A stretch of 64,000 bases of DNA from Lachnospiraceae bacterium (GCA_017614155.1 JAGACK010000040.1:1-64000); one strand, 5' to 3'; numbered from the stretch's first letter, positions 45,114 to 54,853 are shown. Notes: a model not told the origin generated them from the letters alone. Numbers and translations: made by a program.

Positions 45114-45800
45114 ATGGCAGGCAGGATACTTGTTGTAGACGATGAAAAACTGATAGTGAAGGGAATCAGGTTTTCCCTGGAGCAGGACGGATATGAAGTG
45201 GACGTTGCCTATGACGGCGCGGAAGCTCTTGAAGTCTTTGAAAGGGGAAGCTATGATCTGATACTGCTTGATATCATGCTTCCGAAGCTGTCAGGCTATG
45301 AGGTATGCCAGCAGATCAGGAGTACTTCGGATGTGCCCATCATAATGCTTACGGCAAAGGGCGAGGATATGGACAAGATCCTTGGCCTTGATTACGGCGC
45401 CGATGATTATATCACAAAGCCTTTTAATATCCTGGAGGTAAAGGCCAGGATCAAGGCAATCATGAGACGCTGCAAGAACCCCGAAAAACCGGGAGATGAT
45501 GAGGTCCTTGAAAAGGGTGACCTGAAGCTTGATATCTCAAACAGGAGAGTCTATATCTCGGGAAACGAGGTCAATCTGACCACGAAGGAATTTGATGTGC
45601 TCGAGCTTCTCTTCCGCCATCCCGAAAAGGTCTACAGCAGGGAAGATCTCTTAAACCTTGTATGGGGAAGGGATTATCCGGGGGATGAAAGGACAGTGGA
45701 TGTGCATATCAGGCGTCTGCGCGAAAAGATAGAGGCATTCCCGGGCAATCCCAAGTATGTGCACACCAAGTGGGGTGTGGGGTATTATTTTGAAGGATGA
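45114..45800 (+). CDS. OmpR/PhoB-type response regulator
   Basis: A 228 aa regulator. Receiver: VVDDEKL, phospho-acceptor Asp in LILLDIMLP (about residue 52), LTAK and TKPFN. The C-terminal winged helix (LTTKEFDVLELLFRHPEKVYSREDLLNLVWG) binds direct repeats. It is 9 nt after comEA and overlaps the kinase gene, so the pair is cognate. Confidence 0.93.
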   Translation: MAGRILVVDDEKLIVKGIRFSLEQDGYEVDVAYDGAEALEVFERGSYDLILLDIMLPKLSGYEVCQQIRSTSDVPIIMLTAKGEDMDKILGLDYGADDYITKPFNILEVKARIKAIMRRCKNPEKPGDDEVLEKGDLKLDISNRRVYISGNEVNLTTKEFDVLELLFRHPEKVYSREDLLNLVWGRDYPGDERTVDVHIRRLREKIEAFPGNPKYVHTKWGVGYYFEG

Positions 45801-47244
45801 GAGTCTGATCGGCAACCTCCTCAAACGGTCTGTTGTCTTTAAAAGCCTGAAATTCAGGATCTTTATCATAGTGCTGCTCGTCGGTATCATACCGACCTCT
45901 GTCATGAGGGCTCTGCTTATCAGAAGCTATGAAAACCGGGCAGTCAATCAAAGGATCACCGATATCACAAATCAATGCAATATCCTTGGCAGCAGGCTCT
46001 TTGAAGTGGGCTTCTTTGAGGATGCCAGGGATGAGCTCATAAATGACGAGCTGTCTTTATTATCAAATCTGTATGATGGCAGGGTGCTTATCATCGATGA
46101 TGATTTCCGCATAATAAAAGATACATACGAAATGTCCGTGGGCAGGACAATGGTCTCAAAGGAGGTCATAGCATGCATGAACGGGTCGAGCAATATGAAC
46201 AGGTATGACTCCGAGCACGGATTTGTGGAGGTTACAGTGCCGGTAAGCGACACGACGGGAAAGATCTACGGTGCCATGGTCGCGAGCGGTTCGACGGATT
46301 ATATCAAGACAAACAAGGTGAACCTGGACCGGAGGGCATGGATAGTCGAGATCACGGTCGGGATCTTCGTGCTTGTGATAGCTTATGCATTATCTTCGAC
46401 GCTGCTTCTTCCCTTTGAAAAGGTGCGCCGCGCCATAAGCTCCGCAAAGGAGGGTTATATCTCGGAGCTGAAAAGGGTGGATGTCCCTGATTATACGGAG
46501 ACCGGTGAGATAATGGATGCGTTCTATCTGCTGCTTGATGCGATCAGGGAAACCGACGAGGCAAGGGAAGAATTTGTGGCTAATGTGTCCCATGAGCTCA
46601 AGACGCCTCTTGCATCCATGAAGGTACTGTCGGATTCCATACGGGACAGCGAAAACGTGCCCATAGAGATGTACAGGGAATTCATGAATGACATTGCAGA
46701 GGAAGTTGACCGCGAAAACCGGATCATAACAGATCTTCTGGAGATAGTTAAGCTTGAAAGGAAGACGGAAAAGTTTGAACCTGAAGCATCGGATCTGGAC
46801 GGTATCATTTCCGATATCGTAAAGATGCTGGAGCCGCTGGCAAAAAAGAGGGGCATAGGGCTGACATATGAGAAACTCAAAGATGTGACTGCGGATGTTG
46901 ACAGGCTCAAGTTTTCGAGGGCCATCATGAATATTGTCGAGAACGCGATCAAGTATAATAAGGACTTTGGCTGGGTAAAGATAATCCTGGACGGGGATAT
47001 ACAGTTTGCTGCGATCACGATATCCGACAGCGGCATCGGTATACCTGAAGGTTCGGTGGGAAAGATATTTGACAGGTTTTACAGGGCGGACAAATCCCAC
47101 TCTGACGAGATCAAGGGAAACGGACTCGGACTTGCGATCTCAAGGAGCACCATACTTCTGCACAAGGGCTCCGTAAAGGTTGAGAGCAAAGAAGGAGAGG
47201 GAAGCACATTTATCGTGAAGATCCCGTTAAGATACGAGCAATGA
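45790..47244 (+). CDS. Sensor histidine kinase, partner of the preceding regulator
   Basis: About 484 aa. Two helices (about 17-38 and 185-208) flank a ~145 aa extracytoplasmic sensor; HAMP follows, then HisKA with VSHELKTPLASMK, and HATPase with the N box (NIVENAIKYN), DSGIGIP and GNGLGLAIS. I prefer the TTG at 45790, which overlaps the regulator stop by 11 nt; an in-frame ATG at 45757 has no ribosome site. The stop overlaps the GerMN lipoprotein start (ATGATGA). Confidence 0.88.
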   Translation: MKDESLIGNLLKRSVVFKSLKFRIFIIVLLVGIIPTSVMRALLIRSYENRAVNQRITDITNQCNILGSRLFEVGFFEDARDELINDELSLLSNLYDGRVLIIDDDFRIIKDTYEMSVGRTMVSKEVIACMNGSSNMNRYDSEHGFVEVTVPVSDTTGKIYGAMVASGSTDYIKTNKVNLDRRAWIVEITVGIFVLVIAYALSSTLLLPFEKVRRAISSAKEGYISELKRVDVPDYTETGEIMDAFYLLLDAIRETDEAREEFVANVSHELKTPLASMKVLSDSIRDSENVPIEMYREFMNDIAEEVDRENRIITDLLEIVKLERKTEKFEPEASDLDGIISDIVKMLEPLAKKRGIGLTYEKLKDVTADVDRLKFSRAIMNIVENAIKYNKDFGWVKIILDGDIQFAAITISDSGIGIPEGSVGKIFDRFYRADKSHSDEIKGNGLGLAISRSTILLHKGSVKVESKEGEGSTFIVKIPLRYEQ

Positions 47245-48164
47245 TGAAAAGAGTTTTTATTATATCAATATGCATAGTGACGGCGCTCATGGTGCTTGCA
47301 GGCTGCGCCGCGGCAAAGGATGAGGGGATCCCGGGAAAGGTTTTTGTCTATTATCCGGATGAGAACTACGGCGGCCTTTCGCCGGTGGAGAGGACACTGC
47401 TTTCTTCAACAACGGAGGGAAAAGCAGATGAGCTGATAAAGGGGCTTTATACCGAACCCCTGATAGATCATCTGATACCGGTGCTGAATGATGATGTGTA
47501 TATAAAGAGCCGGACGATATCCGGAAACAGGCTGCTCGTCGATTTTTCGGTATCATATAACAGCCTTTCAAAGACTCAGGAGGTGCTGACAAGGGCAGCA
47601 GTTGTCGAGACGCTGACACAGGTGGACGGGATAAGCTATGTGGGTTTTACGGTAAACGGCAGTGAACTGAAGGATGATCATGATGAGCCGTACGGGTTCA
47701 TGACGGGAGATTCTTTTATAAATGATACCGCCACTGAGATAAGCACCTATGACAGGAGAAGGATCACGCTGTATTTTGCCGATATGGAAGGGTTTCATCT
47801 GAAAAGGACAGCGAGGACCGTTGTCTATACGGCCAACATGTCCACGGAAAAGCTGATAGTGCAGAAACTCATAGAGGGCCCTGAAAACGGGGAAAAGGTC
47901 TATCCGACGCTCCCGAAGGATACGGAGCTTCTTTCCGTGACCACAAAGAATGGGGTGTGTTATGTAAACTTCAATGCCGCGATCCGCGAAAAGCCTTATG
48001 ATGTCGCTGAGAATGTGGTCATTTATTCCATAGTTGATTCGCTGACGGAGCTTCCGAATATCGACCAGGTTCAGATACTCATCGAGGGAGTCTCGGACGG
48101 CACGCTCTATGACACCATGAGCATTGACAGAATGTTTGAAAGGGATACGGATATCATACAATGA
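47241..48164 (+). CDS. Lipoprotein with two GerMN domains
   Basis: A 307 aa lipoprotein (lipobox VLAGC). Two GerMN repeats are seen: about 35-155 (VFVYYPDENYGGL ... LVDFSVSYNSLSKTQEVLTRAAVVETL) and 170-295 (ITLYFADMEGF ... VCYVNFNAAIRE). GerMN occurs in spore-germination GerM and in actinobacterial LpqB. Here it directly follows a regulator-kinase pair, the same arrangement as MtrA-MtrB-LpqB, in which LpqB modulates the kinase. A similar role for this protein is inference. It overlaps both neighbours by 4 nt. Confidence 0.82.
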   Translation: MMKRVFIISICIVTALMVLAGCAAAKDEGIPGKVFVYYPDENYGGLSPVERTLLSSTTEGKADELIKGLYTEPLIDHLIPVLNDDVYIKSRTISGNRLLVDFSVSYNSLSKTQEVLTRAAVVETLTQVDGISYVGFTVNGSELKDDHDEPYGFMTGDSFINDTATEISTYDRRRITLYFADMEGFHLKRTARTVVYTANMSTEKLIVQKLIEGPENGEKVYPTLPKDTELLSVTTKNGVCYVNFNAAIREKPYDVAENVVIYSIVDSLTELPNIDQVQILIEGVSDGTLYDTMSIDRMFERDTDIIQ

Positions 48165-50362
48165 AAAGACCGGCATGCTTTGTGTCGATGTGCCTTGCCG
48201 GCGCGCTTTTTCTGATATTTCTGATCAGGCCGCCCGATGTTTACGGGAATGACTGTCTTTCCGGCAGGAAGATAAAGGCATGCGGCACTCTTTCCGAAAA
48301 ATACTTCAAGAACGGTTCGTTCTTTCTTATTCTTTCCGACACCCGTATAAGTCAGGGTGATGTTTTCGAAAAAGAAAAATTCAATATTATTGTAAAACTG
48401 GACGGGGAATACTCTGAATATGATGACCTTCCCCATATCGGCTGCTGTGTCCTGGTAAAAGGGCGCATGTATATCTTTGACACGGCCCGGAATCCGGGGC
48501 AGTTCGATCAGGCGCGCTTTGAAAAAAGCAGAGGGATCGATTTTGAGCTTACGGGGTCAAAGGTCATTAAAGTGTCCGGGAAGGAAAGCCGGCTTCGCGA
48601 GGGACTTGACCGAGCGTCATACAGGCTGTCGTCGGTCTATGACAGCCTCTTTGAGGAGGAGCATGCGGGGATGATAAAAGCGATGACGCTCGGTGACAGG
48701 AACGCTGCGGATCCCGGACTGAAGGCTCTGTATGCCAGAGCGGGAGTGGGACATGTGCTTTGTATCTCGGGCCTTCACATATCGCTTCTCGGAATATTCA
48801 TTTATAAGTCCCTTAAAAGAATCCGTCTGCCGAGAGCGCCTGCCGCGTGCCTGAGTCTTGTATTTCTCATCCTTTACGGGATCATGACGGGAATGGGAGT
48901 CAGCTCAAAAAGGGCGATCATCATGTTTCTGCTCCTGATGACAGCAGACTGTATCGGCAGGAGCTATGACCTTTTGAGCGCGCTTGCCGTCTCGGGATGC
49001 GTCATACTTATCCAGAATCCGTACAGCCTTTATGATGCGGGTTTTGTCATGTCCTTTGCAGCCGTAGCGGGGATCGGCATCATGAAACCTGCCCTTGACT
49101 GTATGTTTCCGGTAAGGAACCGCGCAGCGGATGCATTGAAGCTCAGCTGTTCCATAACCTGTTTTTCATTTCCGGTAACCCTGTATTTTTATTATCAGGT
49201 TCCGCCGTATTCCATATTCTTAAATCTTCTGATAGTCCCGTTAATGGGGATCCTGCTGGTCACGGCTTTCGCCGCGGGGATTCTCGGTATGTTCTTTCTG
49301 CCGCTTGGATCCGTACCGGCCCGGATCAGTGCTTTTATTCTTGAAATCTATGAAGGAGTCTGCAGGATAAATGATAAACTGCCATATTCACTACTCATCA
49401 AGGGACGCCCCAATATAGTTTACATAATCATATTCTACTTCATACTCTTGCTTTCGGTCTTTCTGATAGGAAAGCATGTCAGATCTCCGGGATCTGTGTC
49501 TGGTACGTTATGCAGGATTTTTCTGTGTATCTGCTCTTTTGCTGCATTGCTGCTTGTTCCGGTTAACATAAACCATAATGTATCCATTTCCATGCTCGAT
49601 ATCGGGCAGGGAGACTGCACATGCATCGAGACAAAAAACGGGAAAGTCGTGATGATAGACTGTGGCAGCAGCGACGAGAGCCGGATCGCAAAGTACAAGG
49701 TGATGCCTTTTTTAAAGAGCAGGGGAAGGTCCTGTATAGATACGGCTGTCATGACCCATGCTGATAACGATCACATAAGCGGTTTTGAGGAGCTGCTTTC
49801 AATGCCTGAAAAGGAGGGCCTGACGGTAAAAAATCTCATCATGCCGGATATCGCGCAGAAGGATGAGGCCTATGAGGAACTTGTAAGACAGGCTGTGGAA
49901 AGAGGCGTGAGGGTCAGTCTGATAAAGACGGGAGATGTCTTTTTGACTGACGGGATCGCTTTTTCATGCCTGCATCCGGATAAGGGATACTCCTGTACGG
50001 ACAGGAATGAGTGTTCAACAGTCCTGTCAGTCAGGTATGAAGGATTCAGCGCGCTGTTTACCGGGGACATAGAAGGAAAGGGCGAAGATGTGCTGACAGA
50101 AAGGATACAGGAAAGGTATACCCTGCTTAAATGCGCGCATCACGGCTCAGACAATTCAACACCTGAGGCTTTTCTGTCAAAGGCGGCGCCTTGTATTACC
50201 TTTATTTCGGCAGGAAGGGAAAACAGCTACGGACATCCCGGAAGAGAACTGCTGAAAAGACTTGAAAGGTCGGGGACAAAGATTTTTGTAACAAAGGAAG
50301 CCGGTGCGCTCATGCTTTCGACCGACGGAAAGAGTGTGAAAGTCCATGCTTTTATTGAATAG
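48161..50362 (+). CDS. comEC: DNA internalisation channel ComEC/Rec2
   Basis: A 733 aa polytopic protein. An N-terminal OB-like domain (about 35-130), the competence domain with GVGHVLCISGLHISLLG, about eight further helices, and a C-terminal metallo-beta-lactamase domain (MLDIGQGDCTCIET, THADNDHISG, FTGDIEG, CAHHGSDNSTPEAF) that probably degrades the non-transported strand. The THxDxDH and AHHGS residues are intact, so the channel looks functional. It takes single-stranded DNA across the membrane from ComEA. Confidence 0.93.
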   Translation: MKRPACFVSMCLAGALFLIFLIRPPDVYGNDCLSGRKIKACGTLSEKYFKNGSFFLILSDTRISQGDVFEKEKFNIIVKLDGEYSEYDDLPHIGCCVLVKGRMYIFDTARNPGQFDQARFEKSRGIDFELTGSKVIKVSGKESRLREGLDRASYRLSSVYDSLFEEEHAGMIKAMTLGDRNAADPGLKALYARAGVGHVLCISGLHISLLGIFIYKSLKRIRLPRAPAACLSLVFLILYGIMTGMGVSSKRAIIMFLLLMTADCIGRSYDLLSALAVSGCVILIQNPYSLYDAGFVMSFAAVAGIGIMKPALDCMFPVRNRAADALKLSCSITCFSFPVTLYFYYQVPPYSIFLNLLIVPLMGILLVTAFAAGILGMFFLPLGSVPARISAFILEIYEGVCRINDKLPYSLLIKGRPNIVYIIIFYFILLLSVFLIGKHVRSPGSVSGTLCRIFLCICSFAALLLVPVNINHNVSISMLDIGQGDCTCIETKNGKVVMIDCGSSDESRIAKYKVMPFLKSRGRSCIDTAVMTHADNDHISGFEELLSMPEKEGLTVKNLIMPDIAQKDEAYEELVRQAVERGVRVSLIKTGDVFLTDGIAFSCLHPDKGYSCTDRNECSTVLSVRYEGFSALFTGDIEGKGEDVLTERIQERYTLLKCAHHGSDNSTPEAFLSKAAPCITFISAGRENSYGHPGRELLKRLERSGTKIFVTKEAGALMLSTDGKSVKVHAFIE

Positions 50363-50398
50363 TTTTTGCGCGTTCTGCGCCATGAAAAGGAGGAAAAA

Positions 50399-52981
50399 TT
50401 GAAAAGAAAATATTTTTATGATCTGATCGCAAAACTTGCTGTTGTTCTCATTATAATTACATCCCTTCCGGTATATGCGTCATCGGACACGGCTGATCCT
50501 GTTTCCCAAAACGGGATGACTGACATGGAAGAAGCCCTGTCAGAGAATGTTCCGGTATCGGGTCCGGACTGCGCTGTCCCGGAGCGCGCTGAAGTTCCTG
50601 CTGCTGCGGGAGAAAATGCGGCGGGAGGAAACACAGAGCCTTTGAAGATCGTAAGGCTGGATGTATATATCTATGATGATAAAGATAATCCGGACAGGAT
50701 CACAAATAATTATTACAACATGTCTGTAGACGGCTATTCGTATTCTCCCGAGGAAGATTCGGCAGTTCCGTTCGAGCGGAAGAAGTATGTTTATTGGTCG
50801 GGAGCAACGGAGATGGCTCCGAAGATAATGCTCAAGGTGACGGCAAACAGGAATGATGTGGAATATGAATTTGAAAGGCTTGGCCGCAGTGCCGGCAAAC
50901 AGCTTGATACGACCGGAAGAATAGCGGAGGATCACTGTGTCTGTGAGCAGATAGGAGTGTACAGGATACATGTTTATGCCCTTGATGGTTCCGGAAGCGA
51001 AAGAATCTGTTATACGGAGGCGCTGGGGATGGACAGTGAGGAACCACACATCCATAGCGTGACTTTTGCCTATGTGGGCGGCAGCAAGCGTGGCAGGAAC
51101 GGCAATGTGAGGTACGGTGCCGGACAGATCACCATAAACGGCGCCAGGGACCTTGAAACCGGGCTTCATGAAAAAGCCTATATGTTTGATTACCCGTATG
51201 GGACATGGCAGGAGAGCAATGTGCTCGATGCCAGGACCGGTAATCATTATGTTGCGACAAGGGACAGGGTTGGAAATGTGAGGACTGATTTCGTCCAGGT
51301 CTATAACATAGATTCCGATCCTCCGAAAACTACTTTTACGGAAGCGGATACACCGTCTTCAAACGGATATCGGAAAACTGTCAGCATGAAGGTTAATGCA
51401 GAAGATGAGACCGATGTCCCGGAAAAATTCATTTCACTTGACGGGAACACCTGGGTTGCAGGCAATACCATAGAAATATCGGAAAACGGCGTATATGATG
51501 TCTATACCAGGGATGTGTTCGAGCATATTTCGGAAAACCGGATAGAGATTGCAAGTATTGACAGGGAACCTCCGAGGGTTTCATGGAATATTGAGCATGT
51601 TTCAAGAGGAGGGGGTTATTCTGCAAAAGAGACCCTTCGTGTGCTCGCTGTTGACGAAAAGGCCGGGATCACGGGTGATGCCTATTCGTTTGATGGGGGC
51701 AGTACATGGGTCAGTGAGAACAGCCTTTCCATCAGTGAAAACGGGACTTATACGATATGTGTCAGGGATGCGCTCGGAAATGAGAGCGGGATATCTTCCG
51801 TTGTGGTCACGGATATCGATAATAAAAGACCGAAGATCGTCAATGCCTTTGAAACAAGGGAAAATGTCTCGGGCATATATGCATCCGCTTCAAAGATAAC
51901 TGTTGAGGCAAAAGACGATGAATCGGGTCTGCATCAGGAACCCGTGTTTTTTGAGGAAACGGGGAAGTGGAGTTCTGATGTGACACTCACGGTCAGAAAA
52001 AACGGGGTTTATCCCTTCAGGGTCCGTGACAGGGTACTGAATACAGAAAGCTCATCGATAAAGATCGAAAACATAGATCCGGATCCGCCCCAATGTGAAA
52101 TAGAAGGAAATCCCGAAAGCCTTACGATGTCAAAGGTAATACTGAAACTCAATGTGAAGGATGAGGTCTCGGGAATAAGGGATATTTACATGTCGGATGC
52201 AAAAGCCGGGATAAAAAAGAAACTGATCGAATATCCGTGCAGCAGCGATGGAGCCGGAAAAAAAGAGGGTTCGCTCGATGTCGAGATCACTTCGAACGGA
52301 GAGTATCTGTTCTACCTGACGGATATGTGCGGAAATGAGAAAATCCAGAGCGTCACGGTAACAAAGATAATAAAGCCGAAGACACCATCAAAGCCTGAGG
52401 AGCCGTCGGGTGAGGATGGAAAAGAAGGTGGAGACGGCGGAAACAAAGGCGGAACGGGCGGAGGAAAGAACCCGGGAAGCGGCGGAAGCGGTTCGGGCAG
52501 CGAGACTGTAGTGATAGGCGGCAATGGAAGCGGAAAAAAAGAAAAAAAGGATGAAACGCCCACAGGGATAACCATAAGAAACGGTTCGGTATCGGAAGAG
52601 AAGGCGTCAGGCTCAGGCGGTATCGGGACATCCTCAAACAGGGTATCCCGCGGCAGTGATTCCGGGGCGGAACTTTTTGAAGAAAAGGATGAGGTTTCGG
52701 AAAACATGCTGACGGATATCTGCGACGATGATGATTATTCGACTGACATCTTTGAAGGAGGGGATGAGGAGTATTTTGCGGAAAACTCCCCGCATGAGCT
52801 TGAGATGATCCCGAATCCCGATCTGATCGATGTAAAAGAAGAGAAGCATTCAAATACCGGGGTTATAGCCGGTACGGTCATTCTGATGATAATCGGGCTC
52901 TCTGCCCTGACAGTCTTCCTCCTCTCAAAGAAGGGTCTCATCGATCTGACCGGGATATTCGGGAAAAAGAACGAAGAGTGA
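50399..52981 (+). CDS. Large surface protein with Ig-like repeats and C-terminal membrane anchor
   Basis: About 860 aa, starting at TTG with a perfect AAGGAGG 5 nt upstream. Signal peptide (1-28, ending VYASS). At least four ~85 aa Ig-like beta repeats follow; each ends in an ISENG(T/V)Y-type strand, a VRD..GN turn and a D(I)DxxPP linker, like clostridial surface repeats. A Gly/Ser-rich stretch (about 665-720) and an acidic segment lead to one helix near the C-terminus and a short basic tail, so it is membrane- rather than sortase-anchored. Role unknown; 36 nt after comEC, so possibly linked to DNA uptake or cell-surface adhesion. Confidence 0.8.
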   Translation: MKRKYFYDLIAKLAVVLIIITSLPVYASSDTADPVSQNGMTDMEEALSENVPVSGPDCAVPERAEVPAAAGENAAGGNTEPLKIVRLDVYIYDDKDNPDRITNNYYNMSVDGYSYSPEEDSAVPFERKKYVYWSGATEMAPKIMLKVTANRNDVEYEFERLGRSAGKQLDTTGRIAEDHCVCEQIGVYRIHVYALDGSGSERICYTEALGMDSEEPHIHSVTFAYVGGSKRGRNGNVRYGAGQITINGARDLETGLHEKAYMFDYPYGTWQESNVLDARTGNHYVATRDRVGNVRTDFVQVYNIDSDPPKTTFTEADTPSSNGYRKTVSMKVNAEDETDVPEKFISLDGNTWVAGNTIEISENGVYDVYTRDVFEHISENRIEIASIDREPPRVSWNIEHVSRGGGYSAKETLRVLAVDEKAGITGDAYSFDGGSTWVSENSLSISENGTYTICVRDALGNESGISSVVVTDIDNKRPKIVNAFETRENVSGIYASASKITVEAKDDESGLHQEPVFFEETGKWSSDVTLTVRKNGVYPFRVRDRVLNTESSSIKIENIDPDPPQCEIEGNPESLTMSKVILKLNVKDEVSGIRDIYMSDAKAGIKKKLIEYPCSSDGAGKKEGSLDVEITSNGEYLFYLTDMCGNEKIQSVTVTKIIKPKTPSKPEEPSGEDGKEGGDGGNKGGTGGGKNPGSGGSGSGSETVVIGGNGSGKKEKKDETPTGITIRNGSVSEEKASGSGGIGTSSNRVSRGSDSGAELFEEKDEVSENMLTDICDDDDYSTDIFEGGDEEYFAENSPHELEMIPNPDLIDVKEEKHSNTGVIAGTVILMIIGLSALTVFLLSKKGLIDLTGIFGKKNEE

Positions 52982-52988
52982 TCATATC

Positions 52989-53186
52989 TTACGATTCTTC
53001 CCAGAACAGTTCGTCGAGTGTTTTTCCCAGTGCCCTGCATATGGCGATGCACAGATTGATAGTGGGGTTATAGTCGCCTTTTTCTATGGCGCTTATAGTC
53101 TGTCTTGATACACCCACAAGTCCGGCCAGCTCGTCCTGGGAAAGATCCATGCCGGCACGCGCGGCTTTGAGTCTCAGATTTTTCAT
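52989..53186 (-). CDS. XRE-family helix-turn-helix regulator
   Basis: A 65 aa single-domain Cro/CI-like regulator (DLSQDELAGLVGVSRQTISAIEKGDYNPT). This short type usually sits next to a small membrane protein gene, as here, where the preceding gene ends 3 nt before it. Both share a strong promoter at 53782-53810. It may act on its own operon. Confidence 0.9.
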   Translation of the reverse strand: MKNLRLKAARAGMDLSQDELAGLVGVSRQTISAIEKGDYNPTINLCIAICRALGKTLDELFWEES

Positions 53187-53189
53187 GGA

Positions 53190-53708
53190 TCATGCCTCCC
53201 TGTTCTCGACCGCGTTTTTGATCAGCAGGTCGACTACTACAATGAGGAACAGTATTCCGCACAGTATATTGATGAAGGGACCCTGAAGCCGCCCGTCCAG
53301 GCAGACCTGTCCGTTGATGGCTGCCATCACGCCTACGCCCACGTTTATTATCGTGACGAAGATCATAAATATGAGATATTTCTTCAGGTTTGTATTAAGC
53401 CCTACATATCCGTCGTTAAAGATGCTGTAGGTTATCTGGACCGTGATGCCGATAAAGACCGGTACGAAGAAAAGGACCGGACCGAGGCGCTCGATCACGG
53501 GTTCGTTTACGGAAAGCGCGAGCAGTATGCAGTTTGCGAGCAGAACAGCCCAGAATGCATAGGTGTAGGCCTTGCCGCGTACCGCTTTCTGCCTTTCATC
53601 ATATTTTGTCGTTGCTTTTCCGTCCGAGTTCAGCTTCTTTAATGCAATGTAGACTATGACAAGTGATACGGCTATACCTGCCAGAAATCCGATGGTTTTT
53701 TCATTCAT
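53190..53708 (-). CDS. Multi-helix membrane protein paired with XRE regulator
   Basis: A 172 aa protein with five predicted helices and a conserved basic YDERQKAVRGKAYTYAF segment after helix 1, typical of DUF2178-like membrane proteins found beside small XRE regulators. The ATG at 53708 has GAGGA 8 nt upstream; the longer frame to 53810 would run through the promoter. Function unknown. Confidence 0.78.
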   Translation of the reverse strand: MNEKTIGFLAGIAVSLVIVYIALKKLNSDGKATTKYDERQKAVRGKAYTYAFWAVLLANCILLALSVNEPVIERLGPVLFFVPVFIGITVQITYSIFNDGYVGLNTNLKKYLIFMIFVTIINVGVGVMAAINGQVCLDGRLQGPFINILCGILFLIVVVDLLIKNAVENREA

Positions 53709-53781
53709 GATGTTTTCCTCACTTTCTAAAACGCAATGCTTTGTGATTTTTGTGTTTTTGTTTTTCCTGTACTCTGAGAGC

Positions 53782-53810
53782 ATAGTAATACTGTGATGGA
53801 AAAATGTCAA
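53782..53810 (-). promoter_or_regulatory. Strong promoter of the membrane protein-XRE operon
   Basis: On the minus strand TTGACA (53810-53805), exactly 17 nt, TACTAT (53787-53782). Confidence 0.75.
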
Positions 53811-53933
53811 GTATATTTTACAAAATAATTATAATAAATGACAAAATGCCAGACGGGGGGATTCGGATGCAAGACCGGATGCCGGGTAAATAGCATGCCG
53901 GGAGCTGGATTCGGATGTCACGATCATATGAAC

Positions 53934-54383
53934 TTATTGCAGAAGGGAAGAGAGAAGGGAAAAAAGCCGGCACAGGAGCGAATCCTCAAAGTGGATCCTG
54001 ACTATGGGAGATCCGCTTATATGTCGCAGAATGAAGCAAACAAGGAGAGCGGCAGAAAGCAGGATGCAGGCTGAGTTAAAGATATGTCTGCCCGGACGGA
54101 TGATCTGAAAAGCATAAAGCAGATAAAGGATGATGGATAACAGGATGAGGGGCCACAGCGGATGATAATAAAAGGATGCGCGGATATCGCCTGACAGAAG
54201 AGCTTTGAAGGCTCGCGAGATGCCGCACAGGGGACAGGGGATCCCAAGGATGGATTCGAGGGGACACCTGTAGAGCTTAAAATACCATGCCGGGATAAAT
54301 ATGAGGGCAAGCGGGACAAAAATAAAGGCAGCCTGCAAAAATGCAGGCTGCTTTTTTTCTTGCTTTGGTTTATTACTTTGCAT
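53934..54383 (-). CDS. DUF2752 membrane protein
   Basis: About 149 aa with three helices. The DUF2752 signature is present: [27 protein letters not shown], with the CPxCG pair before the RAF motif. The likely ATG at 54383 overlaps the end of the TM2 gene by 11 nt, and a terminator-like hairpin (54328-54351) falls within its early codons. Function unknown; often next to TM2 or zinc-ribbon genes. Confidence 0.75.
   Translation of the reverse strand: MQSNKPKQEKKQPAFLQAAFIFVPLALIFIPAWYFKLYRCPLESILGIPCPLCGISRAFKALLSGDIRASFYYHPLWPLILLSIILYLLYAFQIIRPGRHIFNSACILLSAALLVCFILRHISGSPIVRIHFEDSLLCRLFSLLSSLLQ
54328..54358. terminator. Bidirectional terminator between TM2 and DUF2752 coding regions
   Basis: Perfect 9-bp stem GCAGCCTGC / GCAGGCTGC with a 6-nt loop, T7 to the right and TTTATTTTT on the other strand. 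It follows the TM2 gene but lies inside the 5' coding part of DUF2752, so it may make expression of the latter depend on read-through. Confidence 0.75.
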
Positions 54384-54615
54384 ACTTGCCGTCGATGAAG
54401 ACGATCTCTGTCTCATCACCGAAAGCTTCCTTGCCGAATGCCTTTGTTATGGCGATGATAAAGTCGATAAGCTCCCATACGCCGCAACCGCCGCAGGTGA
54501 TAAGCTTCAGGATGCCGAGCCCGATCTGGCCTCTCATGAACCTGTCAACACCGAAGCTTCCAAGCAGGAAACAGAATACCCATACCCAAAGGTTCTTGTC
54601 AAATCTTTTTTCCAT
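54373..54615 (-). CDS. TM2-domain membrane protein
   Basis: An 80 aa protein of the TM2 type: two helices with the [22 protein letters not shown] motif (Gly-Asp-Arg-Phe turn) and a [10 protein letters not shown] second helix. AAGGGAG precedes the ATG at 54615. A related TM2 domain is fused to a zinc ribbon at 56007, across the divergent promoter region. Confidence 0.88.
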   Translation of the reverse strand: MEKRFDKNLWVWVFCFLLGSFGVDRFMRGQIGLGILKLITCGGCGVWELIDFIIAITKAFGKEAFGDETEIVFIDGKYAK

Positions 54616-54747
54616 AAAATATACTCCCTTCTTAAATTGAGGTTCGTTTTTATTACCGCATAGCATTATATTAAAAAACTGCGGCCGGGTCAACAAAAAA
54701 TTTTATTGTTTTATGTTTCAAGGAAGTAAATTTTGGGCGCGATATCA

Positions 54748-54776
54748 TTGTATTGGGCCATTCATTGTGGTATATT
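54748..54776 (+). promoter_or_regulatory. Promoter of the SPFH/zinc-ribbon operon
   Basis: TTGTAT (54748-54753), 17-nt spacer, TATATT (54771-54776). The leader then holds a small hairpin (ACCGG 54789 / CCGGT 54817, inner GGCT/AGCC). Confidence 0.6.
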
Positions 54777-54853
54777 TTAATGTGGCTGACCGGTGGGGCT
54801 TAAAGCCGGCATCCGGTTACATACATTAGATTAAACAGGGCAGGTAGCGGATA

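Noticed and set aside
53838..54074. 78-codon plus-strand frame with Gly/Cys-rich start
   Set aside because: Its 3' half lies antisense to the DUF2752 gene, it has no ribosome site or family resemblance, and its start reflects a short direct repeat (GGATTCGGATG).
18505..54655. Recurrent word TTTTTATTAT at many places
   Set aside because: Occurrences are in terminators, start regions and codons with no fixed spacing or strand; it reflects local AT-rich signals, not a repeat family.
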